DNA of 64,000 nucleotides from Syncephalastrum monosporum B8922. Its lineage: Eukaryota; Mucoromycota; Mucoromycetes; Mucorales; Syncephalastraceae. The position numbers and the translations under genes are program-made. The notes below the pieces were generated by a model. It saw only the letters and a program-made list of their open reading frames with translations. It did no database searches and was not told the DNA's origin. Below, in pieces: positions 34,471 to 46,776 of the stretch; the stretch's first letter is position 1, and each line of letters begins with the position of its first letter. The DNA is taken from contig JNEN01001218.1 in assembly GCA_000697355.1 (NCBI GenBank), positions 62,001 through 126,000 on the forward strand, in the 5' to 3' direction.

Positions 34471-35483
34471 TTAGACACTGTCACTTCCTGAAGCTGAAGC
34501 AGTAGTGGATCGTTGAGCGAGTTTGGAGATAACGAGGTAGACAAACACCACAAGAATGACGAGCCAGCGTCGCCACTGCGTCACCGTTCGTGTCAATGCA
34601 CTTGGGTTTTCTTGGGCGTACTGCTGTTGCACATGACGATGTTGATAATGGTGGGGCTGTTGTTGGTGTGGTGCCGGTCTGGCGGCAGCCGTAGTCCTCC
34701 GTCTGACATCCATAGGCGCATTGGGCATCGGGGCCAGCTCAACCGTACACAGCTCCGGGAATACCTCTACGCGAATCAGGATATTGTGTCAGTCCATGTA
34801 TGCCCTCCCTATATAACCTCCACTGCGGTGCAATACCTCTGAATTTCGGGTTCTTCAGGTTCAAGCGATGGGAACGGGCAGCAAAGATGCGTTTTTCGGC
34901 ATCCGTGGTCTTGATACTGCCTGTTGTGGTTTCATCCGTCGTCTGGCCAGTCAGAGAGAAATTGTAAGCGATAATTCCCAATCCTACTCGCTCTGTGTCG
35001 TTTTACCATAAAGCTCAGGAGGCCGTTCAAGATGGTTGGGACGGACCAGCTTGGATTCCACAGACTCGGGTGGAAATCGCTCATGGTCAAGCACAAACGA
35101 GTGTCGGGTTGGAAACGACCGGATGGTGTTGTCATGCGGATCGCGGGTGGTTTAAATGGATAGTCAGACGGAAAGGTGAGCCGACCATAGTATTCGCCCC
35201 CTTCGTATGGTGTTTCGGGGGGTCCACGAATCACATAATGCCTACATTTACAGTCAGAAACCTATTACTTGCTTGCTATAATGTTGATTTACCACTCCAG
35301 AATGTTGCTTTCCACCGGTCTCGCAATGATGAACGGCGGCGGACTATAATAAAGGGTAGCAAGAATAGAACAGTCAGTCGCTCGACTTTTGCGAACACGA
35401 TCCAAGACGAAGCGGCTTGCTTACTTTTTCTGGATTTCCAGATATTCCTTTGTCAATCGCTTGAACGCTGATTTGGTGGCCAT
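34471..35483 (-). CDS. UBC6: Tail-anchored ubiquitin-conjugating enzyme E2 (UBC6/UBE2J2)
   Basis: Minus-strand exons 35483-35425, 35343-35293, 35241-35007, 34942-34837 and 34766-34471 give 248 residues. The UBC fold is clear: [46 protein letters not shown] (in pieces), [10 protein letters not shown], then the catalytic [13 protein letters not shown] with Cys87, and [18 protein letters not shown]. The Cys position and the missing HPN tripeptide are typical of the UBC6/J class. A Gln/His-rich linker ([16 protein letters not shown]) leads to a C-terminal membrane anchor ([13 protein letters not shown]) with a short luminal tail. The enzyme works with ER-membrane E3 ligases in ERAD. Confidence 0.94.
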
Positions 35484-35806
35484 TAAGAAACAGAGGAATA
35501 GATAATGAAGAGAAGAAACGAAAAAAATAAAGTGAAAGAGACGTGGAGTGAGGGTTTCTCAGACGGCGCGGGCTACCGCAGAAAAGTGGAAAAAGTGCAA
35601 AAAAGTGGGTTGGACCCCGCTTCAAAATGAAGCCTGTAGACTGGGTCAGACTCAGCACTAACTTGCCTTTTTTGGTTATTCTTCCATGATCATCAAGGCT
35701 GGCTCCCTGATAAAAGCAACCATATGAGATTCCACTCTGTACATCATGTACATGTATCAAGCTGTACAACAGGTCAAAATGAGTTATATATTATTAAAGT
35801 AGGTAA

Positions 35807-38110
35807 TTATCGTGGCACGTCAATCTTGCTTGCATAGCGTTCAATATCAGAAAAGATGCGCTCAGTTACGTTGTGGCTTTTGCCAGATACGATTTGGAGG
35901 ATGTCCAGCTGTAATATAAAAAAAAAATTACACCCATGTGAGTCAACGCAGAGGGAAAAGAGATGCGTATTGATTACCGTCATGTCCCAGTTTCCTAAAA
36001 TATCAATATGATCGCCAGCCTTTTTGCCACCGCGGACATCGAGCTTGCTGTCACTTTGTTCATGCTGGTACTCCTTGATCAGAACAGGAATGTTTGCTGG
36101 GTTGTACAAATCGGCATGTTTCCGCCAGCCGCCGGACTCGGTGCACATGTAGCCAAGCGAAAGGACAGGTACGGTGCCGTCACTATCCAGAAGGTTCGTT
36201 AAAGAAAGGCAAAATGGCGATCCGAGACTTACCCATCCGAGAACCGCACGCCGGTTTCGACCCCCTTGACCGGATCATGCACGTTCGGATCAATAAACTA
36301 ATACAAAGAGAGAAATAAGCTCGCCATTGTTTGGCTCTTCCATTGAATTACCATATTCGGAGGGAGGATCGTGTCATTGGCTTTCGACGCGAGCGTCGCT
36401 GCTAGTCCCGGCATCCGGTCCACCGCCATTTCTAGCGCATCCGCTGCGGCCTGGTCGGGCGTGAGGCCGTCTGCTTTGCTCACATTGCTGCAGTCGCCGC
36501 CTTGCTCGCATTTTTGTGTCAATGCCGGTGATCGTGCATAGTAGTAGCTGCGTTCGGTAGGAAGACCGACGCCATAGAGACAGTATATTTTCATGCTCGG
36601 CGCTACACACAAGATCCGATGAATGAGCCAACCTTTCGTTTCCCTTTTCAATATCTTACCATTGGGTAACCGTGTTTGGAGAGGATTGCTCCATTTGGTA
36701 GGATCATCGTCGTTCTTAGCCAGCTGCTTTTTGGATGTGTCGATACCGAGCGAATAGTTGAGTCGGACCTGGTCCTGGTATTCCTTGGGTGCGTTGTGGA
36801 AGAGGAGCTTAAAGGACGTGTCGACCGTGTAGTTTTTGTGCGGGTATTCCGGATCGTTTGGATCGTCGGCCATGTCGGCCAGGCCCTGACTGTTCTCGTC
36901 CTGGGCATAGCCATTCGTAAACGACAGGATGTTGCCAAATGAATGGTGATCGTCCGACAACGGGTCGTCGGGCGCACTGTCATAGTCACCCCAGAACAAG
37001 TTACCGCCCTTGGGCAACATGGACGAGCCACCAGCCCAGGTCCGCATCAGCGCCGCACGTTCGCGTCGCGAAAAGAACTTTTCGAGGAGATACGCGCCAA
37101 AACTGCCCAATGCCATCGTATCCCGTGTCTCGCCTAATCGTGTGAGATCAGCCAACATGGACACATACCGCGTCTTTCTTATTCTCACCTGACAACATGG
37201 CGGTCAGGGCCTTGGGCACGCCAATCATGGGCCCGGCAATATTGGCAAGCGACTCAATGTGGTTTTCGGTCCAGTCCGGGCCGGCATTGCCGCCCCGAGG
37301 GCTTTCGACCCACTTGAGAAAATAGTGGAAGACGAGTGAACCTTGATTATATCATATGCATGCACGTGAGTCCCATAGGATGCAGATGCCTGTTTTGGTA
37401 GCGCCTACCCATGGAGTGGGACACAATAACACTCTTGCGGCCTTCCCGCGCCTTGGCCGTCTCAATTGTCGCCTTGAGTTTGGTAAAGTACTTGTCGCGC
37501 ACCTCGAGGTTGGAGAAGGACAGGCGCCAGTCGTAGCTGGCCAGATGTATATTGTTGCTGTCGTAGCCAATGGCGGCCAAGTTCTCTATAATGCGTGCCC
37601 AGACCCAATACCTATTTCGGTTTAGTGACATGAATGGATTGTTTTCGTTTTTGCTTACCCGCTCACAAAGTAATCCGCTGCATCCAGGCCTAGTAAAAGT
37701 AGAAAAATATCGAGATGAGCGTGTGTGTGTGTGTGTGTGTGTGACACGACACGGTCTGGCATCATCATTATGAAAAGCAAGATTCGTACCTTGTGCAGCA
37801 CGGATCCTGACGTCAGGCGGGTCGAGTCCGGTCTCGGGATCCAGTTTGAGATGAGAAGTCCAACTTTCCTTATCTAGCAAGACAGAACGGAACATGGCTA
37901 TCGAAAAAAAAAAAAAAAAGTAGCCATTAGATGCAGCGCGGTCTTGACACGTTTCAGAATACTGACTGGTAGTGCCCCACATGCGTTTCCGGAAATACTT
38001 CTGACTCTTTTCATGTGTGCCCCAACTCTCAAGACCTGACGAGATAATACCGGGAATGAGCACCACAGGAAAATGGGGCTTCAGATCGAGTTCGTCCCTG
38101 GATACAGATA

Positions 38111-38156
<46 letters not shown>

Positions 38157-38634
38157 TAAGAACCAGCACATACACCCTGATATCCACTTACTTGACGGCA
38201 ATGGCAGGCATGAAGGGCACATCGCTGGAGGGAGCGGGTTTGAAAAAGTTGGTGACGTTGCCAAACAGTTCGTCGACGACCTCGGTGGCAGGCATCATGC
38301 CGGTCAGGTCGATATCAGCGAGTTGGAGCGCGAGATACGTCTGAAGATCGCTCAGGTGGGTTTGTGCGGTCGGGGTGGTGGACAGGCCACCCAAGGCAGC
38401 GAGGACACCGACAGAGACACCGATAATGAAATGGAACCGTTTGCGCTTGTAGAACGGTCGCTCTTCTTTGTACAACTGGCTGTCTGCCAAGATATCTTCT
38501 GGCGACGTCGCTGTACTCTGGTTTTTCCTGCCCATGCCAGGTCGTGACGATTGCCTGTCGCTCTTTGCGATTGCTTCGGCCCGACCGACCAGGTTCGATT
38601 CACTCTTGGCATGCCGCTTCCTCATGCTCGTCAT
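35807..38634 (-). CDS. LRO1: Phospholipid:diacylglycerol acyltransferase (LRO1/PDAT)
   Basis: Eleven minus-strand exons: 38634-38192, 38097-37967, 37897-37790, 37689-37659, 37611-37409, 37341-37189, 37133-36660, 36602-36352, 36297-36233, 36182-35978 and 35908-35807, giving 721 residues. A basic cytosolic N terminus precedes one membrane segment (about 68-84). The LCAT/PDAT core shows HFPVVLIPGIISSGLESW, GLDAADYFVSGYWVW, YDWRLSFSNLEVRDKYFTKLK (two pieces), the nucleophile elbow SHSMG (Ser304), MLPKGGNLFWGD, YCLYGVGLPTERSYYY, GDGTVP (Asp621) and DHIDILG (His678). The enzyme moves an acyl chain from phospholipid to diacylglycerol to make storage triacylglycerol in the ER. Exon 4 is 31 nt. Introns 1 and 2 carry T43 and T17 tracts close to their 3' splice sites. 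Confidence 0.94.
38112..38154. repeat. A43 homopolymer (T43 in the sense of LRO1 intron 1)
   Basis: 43 consecutive A on the plus strand. In the LRO1 transcript this is a T43 tract ending about 13 nt before the AG of intron 1. Confidence 0.95.
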
Positions 38635-38945
38635 TTTCGTGGCCCAAACAGAAAAGGGAAAAACTACCCACTAAAGTAAGAGAAAAAAAGAGGGAAAAGA
38701 AAGGGACTCAGAAATTACCAACGCTTTGGTCCCTCAAAGATAAAATGCCCTTTTTTTTTCTTTCCTTTTTTTTGGGGGAGCGGTCCGTGCAGTTTTTTAT
38801 TACAAGTTTTTATCTACATCATAAACTTTTTTTGCTGTTGCTGATGGCAAAATACATGAGAGAGAAAGCGAATAGGTGAAAAAGGCGTGTGCTGTATATG
38901 AGAGAGAGTGAGAGAGAGTGAGAGAGAAAGGTAGAGGCTGGAAGT
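38635..38945. other. Spacer between LRO1 promoter and MRPL7 3' end
   Basis: 311 bp with poly-pyrimidine and GAGA-type simple sequence (38895-38928). Both genes read to the left; it holds the LRO1 promoter and the MRPL7 terminator region. No coding signal. Confidence 0.6.
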
Positions 38946-39832
38946 CTATTTCTTGGTCTGGAAGGGGATGGAAAGACCAGAGAGGAGTAACCGGCCATCG
39001 GTGTTGGTGTAAGCGGTCGTGTTCAATATCACATCAAAACCGGTCATTCTGGGGTACATGTCGAAGTGGCCTTCGATCTCGGGGAAGAAGGCGAGCGAGT
39101 GCGCCGGGAAGCCAAGAGCAATGTTGCCGTTGCCGTCACCAGCCGTGATGGACAGACCAGGCCATTCTTTCAGGCGTGGCAGCACAATTTCCACGAGTTT
39201 GTCCAGGAAATGGTACATTTCCTCGCCACGCAGCGTCACCTTGACACCCACAGGCATACCAGCACTAAACAAGGCCATCTTCTTGTTAGACACCATGTCG
39301 TCTTCATCGTTTAATAGTATACTGGACGGGGAACTTACCGAAGTTTCCAGTTGGCGACGGACGTCGTGGCGTACACGACCTCAGGTCGCTGCGACGTGAT
39401 GCTCTGGAATGCCATGAATGCCGACAGAAGGTTGCTCTTGTTGCCAATCGCCTCCTTGACCATGGCATGCAAAACAATCTTGTCCAGGCCCGGAATAGTC
39501 TTGTATGACTTCAAGGGCTGAATCGGCTTGACAGGCTTGCCACCTTTTCGCGTGCGCACCTCGGCAGGCTTGGGCTCTGCAGGCTTGGGCTCTTCTGAGG
39601 TCGAGTAAAGCGCATTGGCGATTTGTACTTCAATATCGGGATGTTTTGAGAAGGGAGGTGCTACGCGGGCATGGTCGTACGTCAGGACCATGAGATCTTC
39701 CGACAATGTGTTGTCATAGTATTCTTTGACGCGCTGCAGACCTCGCGACGAAGCCGCAGACGTTGTCGTGGTAAAGAGACGTCGTGCAGGGAGCGTGGCA
39801 GCTCTCCGGGCCAGCAATCGAAACGAGGACAT
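38946..39832 (-). CDS. MRPL7: Mitochondrial large-subunit ribosomal protein uL5m (MRPL7)
   Basis: Exons 39832-39339 and 39264-38946 give 270 residues. The first 30 residues are basic, Ser/Ala-rich and free of acids (FRLLARRAATLPARRLF), a typical matrix-targeting presequence. The uL5 fold follows: KIVLHAMVKEAIGNKSNLLSAF, ALQSITSQRPEVVYATTSVANWKL-like strand, GMPVGVKVTLRG, MYHFLDKLVEIVLPRLKEW, then FPEIEGHFDMYPRMTGFDV, the uL5 C-terminal signature. Family members contact the central protuberance of the ribosome. An insert with EPKPAEPKPAE repeats and a basic GGKPVKPIQ segment is specific to this protein. The acceptor chosen (AG before TGCTGGTATG) is the one that keeps LRAGMPVG in frame. Confidence 0.94.
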
Positions 39833-40606
39833 TCGAGAAACAGAAAAAGTGAAAGAGGATTCCTTCTAGGAACTTGACAGCACAATTATTCTCTGGCACC
39901 CCTCCCCTTCACATCTTTGCCTTCTCCGACAAAGCCACAATTTTTAACATCCTCAGAAAATATGATGTCCATTACTCTAACTTTGTTGTTTTCGGGCTTC
40001 CGCTTGTCGCTAATAGTTTATGTAAAGTATGTATGTATTGATCCGAGTCTACGAGTCTTTTTTTTTTATACTTTAAGTTGGTCTACTCCAAAAAAAAAAA
40101 AAATATCTATATAACTCATAACATGTTTATGGTGCTACTATAGTCATTGTTTACGAGTCTTCCGCACGCAAAATAGTCGAGGCAAATAAAATTTTATTAC
40201 CAGCATAGGAAGAGCAGATCGTCCAGCAGTTATCCCATAGCGTAGGGATGATATGCAGTAGCTGCAGAACCGTACATTGTAGTGATATATAGCCCTGGAA
40301 TAGTCTCCATAGGTAGTAATCCATACGGTGTAGCTGATAGGCGATGCATGCGTATGGTTGTCATATATAGCATATCACTATGTAGTGATTCACTCTTTCG
40401 AAGACGATCAGCAAGTGATTTACCAGGAACATCTACTCTATAGACACTTCTCATAGCAAAAGAGCATAGGCAGTGGTTAAAAAATTCAAGTAGAAACGCT
40501 GAGCCTTATGCACAGCCATACCAAATCGGGGCGCCTCCTCCGTTGAATAATTCTCGCTCCGCACAGTCACAGGACACTCGCTCACTCTTTATTCTTTTAT
40601 TCCACC
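39833..40606. other. Divergent intergenic region between MRPL7 and CWC15
   Basis: 774 bp, AT-rich, with T8 and A13 tracts near 40060-40105. It contains both promoters; no coding signal. Confidence 0.6.
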
Positions 40607-41487
40607 ATGGTAGGCGTGGACACTATATGTAAGGTGTCAAGCTCATGCATAGAATAGACTACCGCTGCTCGTCCCACCTTTGATCCCGCTCGCGGAAAAG
40701 ATAGCAAAGCACCTAGCTTCCAGTACAGCGCCCGCGATCTCGCATCTCACACCAAACTCAAATTCAGACAGCCCGGCCAAGGCACCCACGATGAAATTGG
40801 CGATCGTGAGCGCCTGATTGCTGAGCTGAAGCAGGCCGAACGTGAATACTATGAAAACAAGGAGGATGGCGAAAGCGACCAAAAGCTAATCGGCGACGTC
40901 AGCGAGGAGGAAGCAAAACGGCGGCAGCAATTGCAGGAAGAAGCCGATCGGATGGCCGCCCTCGACAAAGAAGACAACGACAGCGAAAGTGACAGCGGGG
41001 GGAGCAGTAGGTTAGTTGCTTAAAAACCCAGTCACCGAATACAACTCTAACCACTTATTTCACCCGCTTAGTGAAAGTAGCGACGACGACGACGATGATG
41101 ATGACGAAGATAATACAGCGGAGCTTCTGGCGACGCTCCAAAAGATCCGCAAGGAGCGCGCAGAAGAGAAAGAACGACAGGAGCGGGAAAAACAAGAAGA
41201 AGAAGAGTCCAAACGTGAAGAGGAAGCCATGACGGGTAACCCATTGTTGCAGTTGGACGACCAGAAACGTGACTTCAGCGTCAAGAGAAGGTAATTTGTG
41301 TCATAACGGATGAAGTGATGATCGGTGACTGACCAGTGAGTCACAATCTGCTCTTCCCAGGTGGGACGATGATGTGATCTTTAAAAACCAGGCCCGCGGA
41401 ACGGAGGAGAAGAACAAGAAGCGATTCGTCAACGATATGCTGCGATCTGATTTCCATAGAAGATTTTTGACAAAGTATATCCATTAA
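40607..41487 (+). CDS. CWC15: Spliceosomal protein CWC15
   Basis: Exons 40607-40609, 40658-41010, 41072-41290 and 41361-41487 give 233 residues. The first coding exon is just the ATG, followed by a 48-nt intron (GTAGGC...ATAG). Splicing yields [14 protein letters not shown], the strongly conserved CWC15 N terminus. Then come [21 protein letters not shown], an acidic middle with a run of Asp ([15 protein letters not shown]), a charged Glu/Arg helix ([18 protein letters not shown]) and the conserved C terminus [22 protein letters not shown] and [23 protein letters not shown]15 belongs to the Prp19/CDC5L-associated core of active spliceosomes. Length is close to human CWC15. Confidence 0.95.
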
Positions 41488-41829
41488 AGACGCGAACATG
41501 CCGAAGCTTGTGCGCAGATCATGACAGATAGATAGAGATTTATAAGTGTGTGATACGAAATTAAGGGTGTATGTGTGTGGGTATGCGCGGTGATCATGAC
41601 GATGACTCCTGGTCCGCGCCCCCGCTTCCCCGGGGCTTCTGCTTTTGTTGCTGCGGCAGCTCTGCATTGGTAGACGCTGTCCTAATTCAGTTGAGTACGG
41701 GGTTGTCCCACACGAGTCAGACGCGCAGATGACAAATTGTTGCTGCGGATTTTTTTAATCCTAACATTCGGGACTTAGTGCCAGTATATATAGAGACACC
41801 GTCGATCCTATAGTAAGATCAAAAAATAG
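41488..41829. other. Spacer between CWC15 and arrestin-like gene
   Basis: 342 bp with a TATA-like TATATATAGAG at about 41785-41795, 35-45 bp before the next ATG. No coding signal. Confidence 0.55.
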
Positions 41830-43005
41830 ATGTTCCTCACACCCCGGATACCTTTAGCAAAGCGAAATCCACCCGCATCTTCAAGTATGCTCTCTATTGA
41901 TCTGCTGCCAGAATTTGGCTGGTCCTGCCAGAATGAACCCGTCTTTGGACCCGGCTCTGTCTTTCAAGGTATTTCAGTAATATGTCCACCGTGTCTGTCT
42001 CGCAAACTGACATGACCTTAAGGCTTTATACGTGTACGCTCAGATCGGCAACACCAGGGTGATCGCATCCGCCTCATCTTTCAAGGCACAGAGAGACCTA
42101 CTCCTGTCGAGTCCAGTCCTGGTTGCGTCGCGCGACGACCTATTACGACCTTGTTTGCCGTCCAACAGATTCTCTGGAAGTCGGACGGCACAGCCACCCA
42201 CCCTAGCACGTTTCCTTTCACGATCCAGCTGCCCATGGTGCAATACCCCCCTTCCATAGACCACCCACTGTATAAGTGCAGTTTTACCCTGATCGCCTTC
42301 CTTGACGGCGCCGACGGCAAGGTCATCGCCAACTGCCACCGACCGGTGCACTACCAGCCTTTCCTAGAAACGACGCTGCTCAAGTCACCGTACGTGCATT
42401 CGATCAGCGACACGCTCGATCTCCGTCTCGACGCCCTGGACTACTGTCCTGGCGAGACAATCACGGCAACGATCCGCCACAAGTCATGTCCTCGCCAACC
42501 ATCACCCCCCATGACCGCCTTCCTTGAACTTATCCAGATTGGCACGGTTGTCGCCTACCAGCAGGGCCACGGCCTCACACCCAAACTCACAGATGTAATC
42601 GCCTCGAGCACTACGCCCGTTGTTTTCGATACTACGAATACCGCATCGTGCTCTCTCTCCATTCCAGTGCAGACGCCACCTTCGCTCAGCTTCAGCAAGA
42701 CGTTTCATGCTTGTTATCAATTACGTGTAACCATCAAGAAAAAGCAACTGTTGTCGTCACGCGTGGCCACATTTGAACTGCCCATCACATTAGGCACGCT
42801 CGGATACGGCGTCCGCGCTGCGGACAGTCTAGAACTTTACACCCTCGTTGATCATAAGACGGTGACACCTATCTTCATGCGCGCCATTGAGTACAGCGAC
42901 ACTCTGCCGGCGTACGACCCGGCTCGACTGCCCACTTACACGCAGACTGTTTCGTTGCCCCATACACCATCCACTTCTTCGACATTGACATCCTCCAATG
43001 ACTGA
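41830..43005 (+). CDS. Arrestin-fold protein (alpha-arrestin-like)
   Basis: Exons 41830-41968 and 42023-43005 give 373 residues. Sequence features fit the arrestin N and C beta-sandwiches: GSVFQGFIRVRSD (start of the N domain), GDRIRLIFQGTE, TFPFTIQLPMVQYPPSI, YKCSFTLIAFLDG, then YCPGETITATIRH (start of the C domain) and KTFHACYQLRVTIKKK with FELPITLGTLGYG. The tail has LPAYDPARLPTYTQ, two proline-tyrosine motifs close to but not exactly PPxY. Family members recruit Rsp5/NEDD4 ubiquitin ligases to membrane transporters; whether these degenerate PY motifs suffice is not clear. A later ATG (Met20, at about 41887) could also start the protein. Confidence 0.72.
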
Positions 43006-46000
43006 TACTACCTGTAAATACTTATATTAATTAGCACATCTAAAAAAAGCATGACATGTAACATAGTATTCATTCTAATCTATTCCCTTCCACATTTAAT
43101 TTCCATTCTAATAATATGATCATTACACATATACATGTACGCATATTATTTTGAGGAGTCTCTGCGTTATTGTTTGAAGTGGTAGATTCTAAATGTGAGT
43201 CATAATGCCATGGACCCTGTAACATGCCGGAAAAAGGCTGTCACCGTTCAATCTACTCGGATCGGCTTTACTCTACCTAGTCATAGGCTGTTGCCACTAT
43301 CTTGGCCATCATTGGCCGTTTAGGGGTCATTTTGATATCGAGTTTCATGTGTAACGCGCGTACCAATGCTTAGTCTTCTCCGTACCACCTTGTCTTCGCC
43401 GCAAAAGCGCCAATCGTCGTAGTACGATCAGCCCTTATGCCTGCGGTATGAAATCAAGTCTCGTGGCAGATTTTTCCACAGGCATTGCATGTTTGACATT
43501 ATCTCGATCGGCGAGCGTACACTGTTTCTCTCTGGGGGAATTTTCTTTATACTCATCATGCCGAGATAAAATGTAAGTTGGATCTAAATATGTTTAAGAA
43601 CATTCACAGCAGAGCCCCTCTGAAGTGATTGGTAAGCAGAAGAACCGCAGCCGCATATGACGTTCGAAAAGATTGTGTGTGCTACCATTGATGATCGGTC
43701 CAACCTTTTTATTTTGTGGCTAAGCGTGTACCCCCTTTTCGACTACTATCTTTGGAAACCTGGACGCGCATGGCAAGCCCACGCGATACAAAGTCTCTTA
43801 TTTTACTCGCGCGACCCTGTCATACGACAGAAAGGGATATACTGCGGCATCCGTCGGGTAATTTATGTAGAAGACGCTTCTTTGTAAAGACAACATACGC
43901 CGTGCCCTATAGAGATATGGCGTATCGTTATCGGGATTGCAATTTCAACTCATCAGCGAACGCGACTGTCTAAATATGACACATATATAATCTTCTTTCA
44001 ATACAGAAAAATTGATCTGTCCTACGTGATCTCGTTTAGTTTCCGCGGATCTAGATAATGCATGGCTATGACTTGCTGCGAATGGCCAACAGATCAGTAA
44101 ACATGTTATGTTACCAATCGCCATCATTTTCTTCACGGGCACATTCATCTATATACAGTACCATACCTTGCATAGATAGATAGCTTATTGGCAGCAAGAT
44201 GAAGAACATTAGACTACTATGTACTATTAATTCATCCTCGCACCTTCCGCTCTTTCTATTCTTACTTCTTATCTCTGTATGACTCCGCCCAGGCTTCTAT
44301 TTCATCCAAAAATATGTGCTATGCAAAGCCATCATGAGTCCATGCATTTTGTATTCAATACATTCGCAAGGCATAGTGCCTGCCCGAGGGGAAAAAGAGG
44401 AGGGGGCCGACATCTGACAATGATCGCTTCTCCAATCAATGGGCAGATCTTGTGAGCGACGCCGTCCAATGCCGATAGTCCGTTACCTTATCTATTGCTA
44501 AAATAGCATTGCATCTTGCGCCCCACGTGCTTCCTGACAAACACGTCGATATGCGATATCGCTGTGCTCTTTAAATCTTCTGCACTTTGCAAAACAGTAG
44601 GAGAGGCCAAATACAAGGTTATCATCATGCTCCTGTTTCATTTAAAAACGCAAGTACGTAAACAAAGATGTAGTAAGTTGTCCAAGGGTATCGTGGACAT
44701 CGGATGGTATCTCTTTCACCTCCAAGACAAGGGGTATTAGCCTCACCTTCTCCAAACATTTTAAGTTGATTGTTTAAGTGTTATGTGGAGAAAATACATG
44801 CATGCTTTGACATTCATATAGACTGGTAAGGTTTCCAAACAATCAGCCAAAACGGTGGAGCATCCTTCATACCAAAAGCAAATAGGCTAATCATGTGGGT
44901 GTTGGACAAATGATACCTGTATCGAAGATGGGCGATGCCTTTTGTAGTAAGTCCGTGAAGCCATAAATGCTTGGATTATGCCCTCAAGCCTAAATTTTGA
45001 GGTTTGGTTGAATAATCATTGAGGAAGAGCATCTTTATGACGATTGTAGCAGATGTGTAGTTCAGAAATTTAAGCATGGTCTCTTTCCACGGCTTTTGGA
45101 CAACGAATTCTTGGAGATCCACCTTTATTGGGTGAAGGTTTGGTGAAAAACGGACCAATGTGCGGGGCCACTTTTATCCTAAAGCATGAATGTCGTCAGG
45201 TTTCTCTAAAAGACCATTTTTCAGTTTTTTGCTTGGTATTCTGCGAGAGATCAGTTCGATTCGATGGCTCCATGTCGACTCGAATTAGAAAGTATAGAGA
45301 GCTTCAGTCATGAATATTGTTTGCGTCATATACACAGTTTCGTCTATGCTCGCCGAGAACGTAAGGATCTAAAACAAGATAATACGATGCCTGTTGCGCA
45401 AGTTTTCATTGTACACCATATTATGCCATCAGTTCCCTAAAATAAAAGGTGTGCAGCAAAAAGATTACATCGCAGAAAAGAGTGAGTCACAAAGTTAGCT
45501 TTATATAAATGGATAAATTTAAGATAGAGCGTCCACATGAACTTCTTCATATCTACAGTAGACATATCTGACTTGTTCATTGGTCACTCGCTGAATTTAA
45601 TCTCTGGTTCCATATGCGAGGTTATATGCCAAAATATGAATGTCCTCGAAAGGGTACAGAAAGTAGTTAATCCAGGCGGATATCCAATTTCTATGTCCAA
45701 ATATACGGGAAGGCTTCGACAAATCAGTCCAGCAAGTGCGTGAAATTATGTATTTGGAGAACACGCCTGGATCAATCGACGTCGGACTGCCAAGGCAAGG
45801 AAAAAAACCAGAATAAAGAAAAAGGGCGATCACAGATATAATCCTTAGTAGGATGTACATCGTAGTCAACTCTGTTTTTTATAGTCTCTGAAATACTAAA
45901 AATATTGAATATATTACTAGGTGACACTGATGAATGACACACATTGTCGCCTTAGCAATGATGAAGAGGTGTGTTGCAGCTCCTCTTTAACTTTGTAAAA

Positions 46001-46751
46001 CAGTTGGCGCACAGACCACCGGTACCCCACACATTTGGATTATAATATTAACATGAAACGCGTACATTTTCAATTTTCCTCATCCAGTGCACACAATACA
46101 GGGCAAAGAAAGACGTAATTGACGTCGTTGAATTTATACATACATCGATATAAAAAGGTTACAGGAATATATATCAACGCAACTCTTATTGTCGCACGTT
46201 CTTAACCAAAAAAAAAAAAAATAAGATCCTATTACGACCGTTCAGATACAAACGCAAGCTCATGGGCACATGGGCATGTCTTGATCTACCTAATGTTCAA
46301 AAGCACATTTCTCTGCCACAAGTCGACTTCTACTGCGCCTGATTGATGGAAAAGGAAATACGGAGTGCCCATCATTTCTGAAAAGCTATATAAAGGGTGC
46401 CTTTTGCTCGCACCTTTTTTTTCTTTCTCTTTTTTTCACCTCTTGGGGCAGGGGGCTTGGCAAACCCCTTTGTACAGACCGAATTTAGCGATTTTCTGTA
46501 TGTTAATGTCCAATGGGGCCAAGGTATCCGGTATAGGTGTTGTCGGTACTTGAATGACTATCTTGTGTAGGTGTGAAGTAAGATTGTGTTGCGTCGCTTG
46601 ATGTAATAGGGTGGTTAAGGTAGTGTGGGCCAAGGCACTTGTAGGTCCGGAGTGCGAGTTGGGAAAATGTGGGGTAAAATCCAGAAAAAAGGGGAAAAGG
46701 CACAAAAGTAGAGGTTTTCTAGACTATTATTATGTTAAAGTGTGAGCACCA

Positions 46752-46776
46752 GCAAAGCTTATTGGGTAAGCTTTGC
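46752..46776. repeat. Perfect inverted repeat (10-bp arms, 5-nt loop)
   Basis: GCAAAGCTTA and its exact reverse complement TAAGCTTTGC flank TTGGG. As RNA or single-stranded DNA it would form a stable short hairpin. It is not followed by a T run and no gene is adjacent. Confidence 0.85.

Noticed and set aside
39265..39338. Alternative 17-nt intron in MRPL7 that would add ILLNDEDDMVSNKKMALFS
   Set aside because: Far too short to splice, and it would insert about 20 residues where uL5 proteins have none. The AG at 39265-39266 gives a clean fit.
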